From positions 139,073,172 through 139,137,171 of the forward strand of contig NC_058337.1 of NCBI RefSeq assembly GCF_905475395.1: a DNA stretch of 64,000 nt. Reading direction: 5' to 3'. Under the pieces are notes generated by a model. It was not told the origin of the DNA. It did not search any database and saw only the letters and a program-made list of their open reading frames with translations. Source of the DNA: Chrysoperla carnea. Taxonomy: Eukaryota > Arthropoda > Insecta > Neuroptera > Chrysopidae. How positions within the stretch are numbered: position 1 is the stretch's first letter; each line of letters begins with the position of its first letter. The translations under genes and the position numbers were made by a program. This document shows, piece by piece, positions 28,391 to 40,057 of the stretch.

Positions 28391-28820
28391 TAAACAGGTC
28401 AAAACCAGTATTAAACATGTTAAAACCAGTATTAAACAGGTTAAAACCAGTATTAAACAGGTTAAAACCAGTATTAAACAGATACAGACCAGTATTAAAC
28501 AGGTTGAAACCAGTATTAAACAGGTCAAAACCAGTATTAAACAGGTCAAAACCAGTATTAAACAGGTTAAAACCAGTATTAAACAGATACAGACCAGTAT
28601 TAAACAGGTCAAAACCAGTATTAAACAGGTTAAAACCAGTATTAAACAGGTCAAAACCAGTATTAAACAGGTTAAAACCAGTATTAAACAGATACAGACC
28701 AGTATTAAACAGGTCAAAACCAGTATTAAACAGATACAGACCAGTATTAAACAGATACAGACCAGTATTAAACAGCTACAGACCAGTATTAAACAGATAC
28801 AGACCAGTATTAAACAGGTT
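28391..28820. repeat. 21-bp minisatellite (CAGTATTAAACAGGTTAAAAC type), element C
   Basis: About 20 tandem 21-bp units, directly abutting the 16-bp array on one side and the TTTCACCGA array on the other. Confidence 0.92.
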
Positions 28821-29142
28821 TTCACCGATTTTACTCCGACTTTCGCCGATTTTACTCCGGTTTTACTCCAGTTTTCACCGATTTTGCTCCGACTTTCGCC
28901 GATTTTACTCCGGTTTTACTCCGGCTTTCACCGATTTTACTCCGACTTTCGCCGATTTTACTCCGGTTTTCACCGATTTTGCTCCGACTTTCGCCGATTT
29001 TACTCCGGCTTTCACCGATTTTACTCCGACTTTCGCCGATTTTACTCTGGTTTTACTCCAGTTTTCACCGATTTTGCTCCGACTTTCGCCGATTTTACTC
29101 CGGTTTTACTCCGGCTTTCACCGATTTTACTCCGGCTTTTTA
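28821..29142. repeat. 21-bp minisatellite (TTTTACTCCGACTTTCGCCGA type)
   Basis: About 15 units alternating TTTCACCGA and TTTCGCCGA with ACTCCGG, ACTCCGA or GCTCCGA. The mirror image is at 37621-37945 in element B. Open frames here are artefacts of the 21-bp period. Confidence 0.92.
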
Positions 29143-29332
29143 ATTTTTGATAAAGTTATTATAAACTTGTTATTTAATTATATTTGTTTTCCTCAAGTAA
29201 TGGATTATAGATAGTATTTCTCTTCTGATGTTTGTAGAATGTAGTCTTCTTAATTTATCAATTATTATATTACGATCACTATTGGAATCAATTTTTTTTT
29301 TTTCATAAGTTTTCAATACTAGGTTGAAAAAA
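29143..29332. other. 190-bp linker shared by elements B and C
   Basis: Non-repetitive AT-rich sequence. Its reverse complement is at 37430-37620 in element B, also flanked by the same two minisatellites. No coding potential seen. Confidence 0.7.
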
Positions 29333-30113
29333 ACTGTTTAATACTGGTTTTGACCTGTTTAATACTGGTTTTGACCTGTTTAGAAACAGACCTGTTTAGA
29401 AAGAGACCTGTTTAGATACAGACCTGCTTAGAAAGAGACCTGTTTAGAAAGAGACCTGTTTAGAAAGAGACCTGTTTAGTAAGAGACCTGTTTAGATACA
29501 GACCTGTTTAGAAAGAGACCTGTTTAGAAACAGACCTGCTTAGAAAGAGACCTGTTTAGAAAGAGACCTGTTTAGAAAGAGACCTGTTTAGATACAGACC
29601 TGTTTAGAAAGAGACCTGTTTAGAAAGAGACCTGTTTAGAAACAGACCTGTTTAGAAAGAGACCTGTTTAGAAAGAGACCTGTTTAGAAAGAGACCTGTT
29701 TAGATACAGACCTGTTTAGAAAGAGACCTGTTTAGAAAGAGACCTGTTTAGAAACAGACCTGTTTAGAAAGAGACCTGTTTAGAAAGAGACCTGTTTAGA
29801 AAGAGACCTGTTTAGAAAGAGACCTGTTTAGATACAGACCTGTTTAGAAAGAGACCTGTTTAGAAACAGACCTGTTTAGAAAGAGACCTGTTTAGAAACA
29901 GACCTGTTTAGAAAGAGACCTGTTTAGAAACAGACCTGTTTAGAAAGAGACCTGTTTAGAAAGAGACCTGTTTAGAAACAGACCTGTTTAGAAAGAGACC
30001 TGTTTAGAAACAGACCTGTTTAGAAAGAGACCTGTTTAGAAACAGACCTGTTTAGAAAGAGACCTGTTTAGAAAGAGACCTGTTTAGAAACAGACCTGTT
30101 TAGAAAGAGACCT
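29333..30113. repeat. Mixed 21-bp and 16-bp minisatellite, element C
   Basis: Two 21-bp units, then about 45 tandem 16-bp units of CCTGTTTAGAAAGAGA, CCTGTTTAGAAACAGA and CCTGTTTAGATACAGA. The order of variants is irregular. Confidence 0.93.
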
Positions 30114-30120
30114 GTATATT

Positions 30121-30311
30121 TATTGAAGGATAACAGCAACGAAGATATAAAGGGTGGTTTCTAAGCCGAAGAATTACAAAAAGTTCACGATCCAAACATT
30201 TATTTAGTGGAAAAGGTCTTAGCTAAACGTGGATCCAAAGTTAAAGTCCGGTGGTTAGTGTTCGACTCTTTACACAATTCATATATTGATAAAAAAAGTC
30301 TCCTTTTATAG
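30121..30311 (+). pseudogene. Integrase C-terminal fragment with stop, element C right
   Basis: It encodes the last ~62 codons of integrase (DIKGGF...YLVEKVLAKRG...KKSLLL). A TAA replaces the Tyr codon after GGF, and the minisatellite cuts the 5' side. It sits in the normal place relative to ORF141 and pPolB, so this is the relic of element C's own integrase. Confidence 0.8.
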
Positions 30312-30666
30312 TGGAACGTTTTTGCGAACATACTTGTAACAAACAAAAATTTGTTATAGTGGACCGCTTTTGTGAACATATTTGTGTTTTATAAAAAAAA
30401 AAAAATAAAGAATATCACATTGTAAAAATATTATTTTTATTGTAAGTTTCTTATTTAAAAAAACAGTGTTGTATTATAATAATATTAAAAAAAAAAAAAA
30501 ATATATATTTATAAATTATCGAAAATACATTAAAAAAAATATATATATTTATAAATTATCGAAAATACATTATAATTATTATTCTGAAAAGTATAAAAAC
30601 AGAGTTGTATTATAATAATATTTAAAAAATATATATTTATAAATTATCGAAAATACATTATAATTA
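30312..30666. other. Integrase/ORF141 shared 3' region with tandem duplication
   Basis: The AT-rich 3' block ATATATTTATAAATTATCGA is present three times (about 30500, 30540, 30627). The middle part also duplicates the end of ORF141 (ATTATTCTGAAAAGT at 30577-30591). Elsewhere the block is single. Confidence 0.7.
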
Positions 30667-31092
30667 TTATTCTGAAAAGTGTCCATTGTCATCATCATCA
30701 TCTTTCTTCATAAGATAATTTTCAATTATTTCTTTCACTTGAACATAGTCGGATAACTCGTCTGATGTAAATACACTGTAGTAAGATTGTTCAAAAATGG
30801 ATAGTCCTACAATTCCATCTGTTTGTCCAGAGTGGATATTTTTTAAAATCCAGTTCCAAATTTGTTTGTCTTCATCGTCTGACGATGGGGAAAATTTCAC
30901 TTCTAAGTCCATTTGTTCTACCTTATCAATAAGGTAGTTTAAAGTTTCCGGTCGACCACATTTAATTGCCATATTAACTAATGTTTTAAAATACTTTGTT
31001 AACACATTGTTTAAAGTACTTAAACTACAATTATCTTTAATCATATTAACAATACAGTTGTTATCACTATTATGATTACCAAAGTCTTGCAT
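30667..31092 (-). CDS. Conserved Polinton protein ORF141 (element C)
   Basis: 141 aa, equivalent to ORF143 of element A. The Asp tail is shorter (DDDDDNGHFSE), and there are a few substitutions (L for I near residue 30, T for K at SGQTDG). It is intact although most of element C is decayed. The promoter block GTAGTGGTGGGGGTGT lies upstream (about 31150-31170, - strand). Confidence 0.7.
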   Translation of the reverse strand: MQDFGNHNSDNNCIVNMIKDNCSLSTLNNVLTKYFKTLVNMAIKCGRPETLNYLIDKVEQMDLEVKFSPSSDDEDKQIWNWILKNIHSGQTDGIVGLSIFEQSYYSVFTSDELSDYVQVKEIIENYLMKKDDDDDNGHFSE

Positions 31093-31335
31093 TTTGTATG
31101 TTTAAACTAACACTAAATTGTTTTCTACAATAATTCTACCTAACTATCAGTTTTTTGACACCCCCACCACTACTCTATCAATTGTTCATGCGCACTACTA
31201 TATCAATTGTTTGTACACCTATCACAATACCGAACCACTTTGAGGATCATCACAACAACAACAGCAGGACACATTTCTGAAACAACAGCAAAAATTAGCT
31301 AAATATTAAAAACATAAAATATAAAATACTTACAC

Positions 31336-34300
31336 TCAACAAATAATGCTATAGTGGCCCCATGGTTTTGTTTCACATGAATTGTGAGTAATGTATCGTT
31401 TTTGGTCAAATGGTGATAAGCCCACTTTCTGCTGTTTGATGGTATGTAAGCGGTGTCGCTTGGATTGGATGCTTTGCTGAACACGGTAAAAGTTACGGTT
31501 CTCAAGCAAACACCGCTTATAGTCCTCAAAAGTAAGTTTTCGGATAGCTGACTTCTTGAGACCCTTGGATCGTTTAGTCTCTTTTTTATTTTGCACCCGA
31601 ATAGCATACATTTTGCTACGTAATCCGACAAATTCTAGCATAACATCACCATTATTTTCATCGGACATTAAACCCTTGACTTTCTTATTACGTAGTGGCA
31701 TACCATAGATGTTGTCGGGTGCATAGTCAGCCGTATCAAAACGATTAATATCCTGTTTCATGACCTCATAGACGTCAGTATTTCTCACGCTATAAATTAG
31801 ACTATCGGTGTCTGTGTATAATAACCTGACATTTGTGGGGTTGTACCGTTGGTACATGTAGTTGTAGTGGAAGTCATACACAAACGTTTTCGATATGTCT
31901 AAAATTGTGAAGCCTATGTAGATGGGTTTGTTGAAACGTATCTGTGATTTTTTCATTTCAACAATACTGACGTCATTGTCGAGCACCATCATACTGTGAA
32001 AATTGGGTTTGGCAATTAATTTCTTCACACCATGTTTTCCATCCCAATTTTTTCGTATGTACACAACCCGATGTTTCCTCACATTCTCCATGGTTTTACC
32101 GAAGATGGCATTAATCATGAGTTTGAATAATGCTTTTTCAAACTCATTTGAGGCGTTCTTGCGCATCTCGGTATTGAAATCAATATATGGTTTCAACCAT
32201 GCAGATTGATCGAATTGTAACACACGGTGGTATTTTGTTACCTTAACACCGAGTTGTGTATACAGTTTTAAATTCCTGTAGTGCAGGACATAGTTGGTCT
32301 TATTGTAAAGGGTTGACAGAAGATATTTTTGTTTTGATCCAGGTGGTTTCGTTGTCTCCGGACATGGCGGTAAATCGCTAAAGTTATCATGTAGATGTTG
32401 GGGTATTTCAAGGTCTACTTCTAAAATGTACCCGACCGGTGAATCATCTGCAACATCCTCGATGTTTGGTGTGTCGACCCACTTAAAATTTCCTGTTGGT
32501 AGGTATCCACACATTGCTGCACCATATAGGTTCACCACATCGTAATACATAAGGTAGACATCTTCTTGAGTTTTATCATACCCCTCTTCCATGTACTTAT
32601 TGTTTGCCTTAGCATAGCGATTAGAACATTGACTTACACCGCCTCTGATTCCTTTCTCGATAAACAACAAGTCATCAATATCCGTGAACAATTCCAATTT
32701 GATATTGGTGTATTTCAACATGGCGCTCCACGTGTAGCCAGGAAGTGTGTAATAGTGACTAGGATCGAGACTATAGCTATGAATACAAGTGTTACGGAAA
32801 TTTTCAAAAATATCCGCAAGTAGTAACACATCAGTTTTCATATACAGGTCTGAATAATCACCTAGTGTATGTAAATTGAATGTGTTCCATACCTGTATCG
32901 CATGGTTATAATCCTCATCCGTTATGTGTTCATCTGTTAACACACTGTAGAACGCCTCCTTTGGTGGTAATTTTGTCTCTTGGAGACGTCCCCAGCTACT
33001 CATGTATTCATATGGAAATACACCTTTTCTCGTTAGCAATTGAAATTGTTCATCATTACTGACCTATAAAAAATTAAAAAACAAATTACAACCCTGTATT
33101 AAAAATTAATTATATTTTATCATTTACCTCTTTATGTAAAATGGATTTTTTATCATTATCTAAATATGAGGCCAGATTTTCCAACTTGTCTGCGAGAAAT
33201 CGGAAGGAATCAATGAATCTTAATTGAATGTCCGAGACGTGCTTTGTGAAACTGATGTACTTTTCTTTGTTGATGGGCAACACATCAACTTGACCGTCGA
33301 TTTCCGTCAGCAGAGCTTCAATAATAAAATGCGAATCGTATCCACTTAAGTTGTGCATCACAACAGGTATCACCCTTGAATCTTGATAATGCAGATTACA
33401 AAATTGGTGTGCTGCTCCACGGTAGATACCTAAAATAGATTAATATAAAATTAGATGAAATTAAAAAATAATAAATAACCTGCATTACCTGTGCGATGTG
33501 AATGGTCGCGAACACGTATGGAATTGGATACGAAATCTTTACCACAAATGTGACACTTCTCTGCTGACATAAAATCCAGTTCTTGTTCGACGGTGAGCGG
33601 ATACATTGGTTTAACGTGTTTTATTTTTTGCTCTAATGAGTACGCTACTTGTTCCAGTTCATGAACAAACCACTTGACACAATCAGCACCACGGTATGCC
33701 TTATAAAACGATTGGTTGGGATCATGGGTACAATGAACATAGTAACCTACACTGTAGGGTACATGTTTTTGAATATTTTTTGTATAAGACCCATGATCCA
33801 TTTCCATGTCTTCATGATGTTGTGGTACCAATAACGCCTCAAAGTCAGCGTACACCATATACTCAACACGTTCCTTGCTGTTGAAATCTTTGAACTCAAC
33901 GAACCGCTCATCATCAGTTTCAGGCATTCGTACCCGCACTGCTTCTTTCTCACCACAATTTACTGAATGCTGTTGGAGTTTGACTTCTGTAGCAAAATAG
34001 TTGAGACATCGATCACATAAATAAATTTTATGTCTATTACTCTTTACACCCGATCGACTCAACTTTGCTAAATTTTTTATCCAGCAAAAGTGGTGACTGT
34101 TCCCATTCTCCACAGCCAATAGATGAATTTTCTGCCCCGCAGTGTTCGAACTAACGCGTACAGGGAAAATTTCCAAACCATGTAGAAACGTATCTTTGTA
34201 GCCGTACACGTTAATCGATAAATGCGGGTTCATCTTTTCAAATTTAATAATTTGATCTAGAGACATGGGAAACTTTAATCCATCAAATTTTAAATAATGA

Positions 34301-35224
34301 CTATAGTGCGGGTACTTATTTATACGTTGAGGATGCTTTTCAACCGGGTAAAGTGCTGACATTATCGACCATAAAAAGCAATGTTGGTCATCATTCTGGA
34401 CATTAATCACAGCTTTTCTACATTTAATTGCAGATGGTAGTTCGCAAAATGTTCCAGCTGTGATCGGAGAGTACTTATTCATGTGGACTCGAATATTTAT
34501 GATCATGTCAAGAGCCCAACCGCTATCGCGTTCCTGGAATTCTTCCAATTTTTTTAGCAAATAGTTTTTGACATGATCATTGTACCACTCCTGCATGTCC
34601 GTAGTCAGATACATTTCCTTGGCCGGCGTTATAAAAGTTTTCAAATCCTCCTCTTTGGTGATGGGCTTAATGAAATTACCCGTGAACATAATATACACCT
34701 GAAATAAAATTCAAGATCTCATTAGACTATTTAAATTATAAATCTTAAATTTTATTTACCTTGAGGGGATGCTTCACTAGCTCACGCCGAACGTGTCTTC
34801 TAAACATTGGAAATGCCCGGTTGAAAAATATATTTGGATCTTTATAATCCAAATTTGTAATCATACCAGTCTTCACCCTGCCCTGATGGTGGGTTTCAAT
34901 TGTCTCCCAGATTAGATGTCGATTTTGTTTTTTGGTGACACCACCACCTTGTTTAACTAAATCTAATCGCAGTCGGTGAAGTTGCCGCTGGTATGATTTA
35001 CAAAGTCCAATATTAGCTTCAAGACGCAGAGGATTTTCTTTCTTTAACATCAACATCTTTTTGAATAAGCGGATGTTCTGCTTATTAAGTATCATCCATC
35101 GCTCAGCTTCCTCCACCGTCTTGATGAGCCTCAACGCTCTCTCCACTTTCTTCATCATATCAGTGCTACCACCTTGAGGTACCACGTTTAGTGTCTGCAT
35201 AACATTTTGTTCGTAGGTGTCCAT
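31336..35224 (-). CDS. polB: Protein-primed DNA polymerase B (element C, 4 exons)
   Basis: Exons on the - strand: 35224-34760, 34698-33489, 33429-33128, 33063-31336. Each has the same length as in element A (465, 1210, 302, 1728 nt), and all splice borders are conserved. All exonuclease and polymerase motifs ([24 protein letters not shown]) are present, and no stop or frameshift is seen. Most differences from the other copies are clustered in the zone of residues 235-380 (for example [21 protein letters not shown]). The first intron starts GTAAAT instead of GTAAGT. It is intact while the element's capsid and integrase genes are lost. Confidence 0.92.
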
Positions 35225-35409
35225 CTTTCAAAAAAATTATATTTAAGTTTCACAATAATATTTAAAAAATTTTACACTTACCGTTATATTTTCAAATACT
35301 AAGCAAAATATACGTTACCGAACGTTCAACACTAAAGTTAACTTACAACTGAGTAATATTTGTTTTTTGTATAAAATATATAGACTAAGTTTAGAATAAT
35401 AAATATACC

Positions 35410-35422
35410 AAAAACAAAAAAA

Positions 35423-35465
<43 letters not shown>
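35410..35465. repeat. (AAT)n microsatellite in pPolB leader, element C
   Basis: Same position as 2738-2790 of element A. The promoter block GTGGTGGGGATAATGCTATAAAAAG follows at about 35551-35574 on the - strand, with GGGGA in place of GGGGG. Confidence 0.9.
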
Positions 35466-35466
<1 letters not shown>

Positions 35467-35635
35467 TAACGTAAAAAATATATGCGGAAAAAACTAACTG
35501 AAGCAAAGGTGAATTTCAAAAGAGATACTTCAACAGCTACGTACATCACTTTTTATAGCATTATCCCCACCACTAAAAAAGTTGTAATTTGATATTTTTA
35601 TAATCGTAAAACAAACTAATTATTTTTTCTTGGAA

Positions 35636-36924
35636 TTCAGACAAGTTTAAACATGTTCAAACAAGTTTGAACATGTTCAAACAAGTTTGAACATGTTCAA
35701 ACAAGTTTGAACTTGTAGCAGGATGATGATATCATATTTTTCAAGGTCAAATCTATTTCAACATATTGTTGAGAATAGCTGACACGTGTAAAATTATTTT
35801 AAGATCAAAGTCCATTCAAACAAGTTTGAACATGTATTTTTATAATGTAAATTTCAAGTGTCATATTACATTGCTTAATCATAAAAAAAAAAAAAAAAAA
35901 AAAAAATATTAACATCCGGTCACGTGTTTTGACACATGTAAAATTATTTCAAACAAGTTTGAACTTGTTACAAGATGATGATATCATATTTTTCAAGGTC
36001 AAATTAACATATTCTTGAAAATTGCTGACACGTGTGAAATTATTTTAAGATCAAAGTCCATTCAAACAAGTTTGAACATGTATTTTTATTATGTAAATTT
36101 CAAGTGTCATATTACAATGCTGACTCAATAAAAAAAAAAAAATATTAACATCCGGTCACGTATCTTGAATTTTATCATGTATATTTAAAGTGTCAAATTA
36201 CAATATTTTTCAAGGTCAAATTAACATATTCTTGAAAATTGCTAACTAATGTCAACGTCCCGCCCCCCGTTCACTCCCCGTCAAGCACCACTATTGGTCA
36301 AAGCCAATGACGTCATCAATGCTTAGGCAGCCATTATTCTCCTCCACCACACCTCCCCGACGCCATCTTCATTTACTATTGGCCAATGTCGAGGTTTCCA
36401 ACATTCACCTAGGTTTGCCCTTACGTCCCGCCCCCTGTTCACTCTCCGCCACTATTGGTCAAAGCCAATGACGTCATCAATGCTTAGGCAGCCATTCCTT
36501 CCCCCACCACACCTCCCGACGCCATCTTGATTTTTACAGCGCTACTATTGGTCAATGATGTCCCCCCTCCAACTTCGCATTCAACCGAGGTTTGCCCTTT
36601 TTGGAAAAGTGTACCATTCTTTGGGGTTGAAAGTGGGCTCGATTATCTAACGTCCAATTCCCGCCCCCTTTAAGCCCCACTTCCAAGAAACACACTCCTG
36701 TCAACCACGCCCATCACTATTGGTCAAGCCCCGTTTATGTCATTCCTCACCCCCACCACACCTCCCAACGCCATCTTGATTTTTACAGCGCTACTATTGG
36801 TCAATGACGTCATCTATCCCCTCCAACTTCGCATTCAACCGAGGTTTCCAACATTCACCTAGGTTTGCCCTTTTTTGAAAAGTGTACCATTCTTTTGGGC
36901 CAGGAGTGACCTGACTCTTCTACT
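35636..36924 (-). repeat. Right TIR of element C
   Basis: About 1.29 kb, ending CTCTTCTACT at the GATACA duplication. Seven contiguous RRRCWWGYYY decamers stand at 35639-35708, the longest such run in the window. Confidence 0.92.
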
Positions 36925-37429
36925 GATACAGACCAGTTTTAAACAGGTTAAAACCAGTATTAAACAGATACAGACCAGTATTAAACAGGTCAAAACCAGT
37001 ATTAAACAGATACAGACCAGTATTAAACAGGTCAATACCAGTATTAAACAGATACAGACCAGTATTAAACAGGTTAAAACCAGTATTAAACAGATACAGA
37101 CCAGTATTAAACAGGTCAAAACCAGTATTAAACAGATACAGATCAGTATTAAACAGGTCAAAACCAGTATTAAACAGGTTAAAACCAGTATTAAACAGAT
37201 ACAGACCAGTATTAAACAGGTCAAAACCAGTATTAAACAGATACAGACCAGTATTAAACAGGACAAAACCAGTATTAAACAGGTCAAAACCAGTATTAAA
37301 CAGATACAGACCTGTATTAAACAGATACAGACCAGTATTAAACAGGTCAAAACCAGTATTAAACAGATACAGACCAGTATTAAACAGGACAAAACCAGTA
37401 TTAAACAGGTCAAAACCAGTATTAAACAG
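36925..37429. repeat. 21-bp minisatellite of element B, right part
   Basis: Continuation, after the GATACA duplication, of the array cut at 22083. About 24 units. Confidence 0.93.
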
Positions 37430-37620
37430 TTTTTTTCAACCTAGTATTGAAAACTTATGAAAAAAAAAAAATATTGATTCCAATAGTGATCGTAATATAT
37501 TAATTGATAAATTAAGAAGGCTACATTCTACAAACATCGGAAGAGAAATACTATCTATAATCCATTACTTGAGGAAAACAAATATAATTAATTAACAAGT
37601 TTATAATAACTTTATCAAAA
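37430..37620. other. Linker, reverse complement of 29143-29332
   Basis: Same non-coding linker as in element C in opposite orientation, between two minisatellites. Confidence 0.7.
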
Positions 37621-38020
37621 ATTAAAAAGCCGGAGTAAAATCGGTGAAAGCCGGAGTAAAACCAGAGTAAAATCGGCGAAAGTCGGAGTAAAATCGGTGA
37701 AAGCCGGAGTAAAACCGGAGTAAAATCGACGAAAGTCGGAGCAAAATCGGTGAAAACCGGAGTAAAATCGGCGAAAGTCGGAGTAAAATCGGTGAAAGCC
37801 GGAGTAAAACCGGAGTAAAATCAGCGAAAGTCGGAGTAAAATCGGTGAAAGCCGGAGTAAAACCGGAGTAAAATCGACGAAAGTCGGAGCAAAATCGGTG
37901 AAAACCGGAGTAAATTCGGCGAAAGTCGGAGCAAAATCGGTGAAAACCTGTTTAATACTGGTCTGTAGCTGTTTAATACTGGTTTTGACCTGTTTAATAC
38001 TGGTCTGTTTAGAAAGAGGT
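37621..38020. repeat. CGGAGTAAAATCGGTGAAAGC minisatellite and short 21-bp array, element B
   Basis: About 15 units of the 21-bp TCGGCGAAAGTCGGAGTAAAA type to 37947, then three units of the CAGTATTAAACAG type (reverse orientation) to about 38020. Confidence 0.9.
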
Positions 38021-38199
38021 CTGGTTTTTAAATCTAACAAGCATCATCAATCAACCCATATAATATGCTCTTTATATTGAATATAATAAATGAACTTGTA
38101 CTATAGATTAGATAAAAATATTTTATTTTAAAAAATTATAATTTTATATTAAAACAAAATACATAATCATCTAATTTTTTAATATTAATTTATATGATC

Positions 38200-38292
38200 T
38201 TTTAGGTAGGGTGTCACACATAAAAACACTACAAAAATACGGAATTTTAAATTGTTTAGCATACGCATGTAGATCTGTATCGTAAAGTGCTC
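38200..38292 (-). pseudogene. Protease relic, element B right arm
   Basis: Mirror image of 21145-21250 with the same PLA2-deletion junction (GTGCTCT|GGGTTG). It is preceded by the mirrored DUF8207-gene leader relic (38040-38190). No catalytic residue remains. Confidence 0.7.
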
Positions 38293-38930
38293 TGGGTTGT
38301 ATTGAAATTTTAGTCTTAGTTACATTGCATTTTCATAAACAACAACCCGCTCTGAGTGTTTATTCCCAGAAAATACAGACACACAAACATATCATGGTCC
38401 TCTATTTTCAGATTCACTACGAACAATAATATGTGGCCCTAGTGGTTGTGGTAAAACCAATGTTATGTTGAATTTAATTTAAGATGAAAATGGTTTACAC
38501 TTTGAAAACATTTATGTGTACAGTAAATCTGTTTACTAACCGAAATATCAATTACTAGAAGAGACTTTAAAATTAGTGGAAGGAGTTGGCTATTTTTCCA
38601 CTTAGTGATACTAGTGAAATTCCTAGTCTGAATGAAGCTCGATAAAAAAGTCTTTTCATTTTTGATGATGTGAGCTGTCATTCACAACAGAGAAGTAGAG
38701 AATACTTTAGTATGGGTCGTCATCGAAAAATTGATTGTTTCTACCTATGTCAGAGCTACGCATGTGTTCCAAAGCATAACATAAGGGACAATGTTAATTG
38801 CTTGGTGTTATTCAAAACGGACGAAATGAATCTAAAACACATATTCTACGATCATGTTGGCTCTGATATGAATTTTCAAAAATTTCATGATTTATATCGA
38901 CATTGTTGGAGTTCACCAAATGGATTTGTT
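38293..38930 (+). pseudogene. Packaging ATPase relic, truncated by a TIR (element B right arm)
   Basis: Walker A is readable near 38434 (GPSGCGKTN), but a stop (TAA for TAT after NLI), a lost frame near 38595 (TATTTTTCCACTT) and a stop at the Walker B flank (CGATAAAAAAG) break it. The last part from 38670 is open. The sequence stops at GGATTTGTT, 29 codons before the normal end, and runs straight into a Polinton TIR lacking its first A. Confidence 0.85.
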
Positions 38931-39890
38931 GTAGAAGAGTCAGGTCACTCCTGGCGCAAAAGAATGGTACACTTTTCAAAAAAGGGCAAACCTAGGTGAA
39001 TGTTGGAAACCTCGGTTGAATGCGAAGTTGGAGGGGATAGATGACGTCATTGACCAATAGTAAATCAAGATGGCGTTGGGAGGTGTGGTGGGGCGTGGCT
39101 GACAGAGCGTTAGTGTGTTTCTTGGCGGAAGTGGGGCTTAAAGTGGTGGGCGCGGTTTTGGAAGTGGGGGTTAAAAGGGGGCGGGAATTGGACGTTAGAT
39201 AATCGAGCCCACTTTCAACCCCAAAGTATGGTACACTTTTCCAAAAAGGGCAAACCTAGGTGAATGTTGGAAACCTCGGCATTGACCAATAGTAAATCAA
39301 GATGGCGTCGGGAGGTGTGGTGTTGGGGAATAATGGCTGCCTAAGCATTGATGACGTCATTGGCTTTGACCAATAGTAGCACTGTAAAAATCAAGATGGC
39401 GTCGGGAGGTGTGGTTGAATTGGTGGGGAGGAATGGCTGCCTAAGCATAAACGGGAAATTACCAGGTGACGTCATTGGCTTTGACCAATAGTGGTGCTTG
39501 ACGGGGGGTGAACGGGGGGCGGGACGTTGACATTAGTCAGCAATTTTCAAGAATATGTTAATTTGACCTTGAAAAATATTGTAATTTGACACTTTAAATA
39601 TACATGATAAAATTCAAGATACGTGACCGGATGTTAATATTTTTTTATGATTAAGCAATGTAATATGACACTTGAAATTTACATAATAAAAATACATGTT
39701 CAAACTTGTTTGAATGGACTTTGATCTTAAAATAATTTTACACGTGTCAGCTATTCTCAAGAATATGTTAATTTGACCTTGAAAAATATGATATCATCAT
39801 CCTGTTACAAGTTCAAACTTGTTTGAATAAAAATACATGTTCAAACTTGTTTGAACATGTTTAAACTTGTTTGAATCGCATTAGATCTTA
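38931..39890 (+). repeat. TIR at left of the palindromic unit
   Basis: It starts GTAGAAGAGTCAGG, lacking the leading A, directly after truncated ATPase sequence. Two outer units and one fewer inner subrepeat than its partner at 43734-44909. Confidence 0.9.
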
Positions 39891-40057
39891 AAATAATTTT
39901 ACACGTGTTATGAGATTAGAATAAAGGTTTTATTTAATAAAAATCTTATAAATATTTTTTTTTTATTTATTAATGATTAAAATTTACATTTTAAAAAAAA
40001 TTTACAGAAAAAAATTATTATTATGAATCTGAAAAAACACACAAAGTATTGCTGACA

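Larger units (their letters stand above)
22084..36924. mobile_element. Element C: Polinton derivative nested in element B (14.8 kb)
   Basis: It is bounded by matching tips (variant ...CTGGCCCAAAAG on both ends) and the GATACA duplication. Order: TIR, cargo ORF122(+), cargo spliced gene(+), integrase fragment(-), internal TIR-derived repeats, ATPase and protease relics, three minisatellites with a linker, integrase fragment(+), ORF141(-), intact pPolB(-), TIR. Capsid, protease and full integrase genes are gone. It may be mobilised in trans by complete copies. Confidence 0.9.

Noticed and set aside
28005-30113. CRISPR-like look of regularly spaced repeats
   Set aside because: Units are contiguous 16- or 21-bp repeats with no unique spacers, inside a eukaryotic element.
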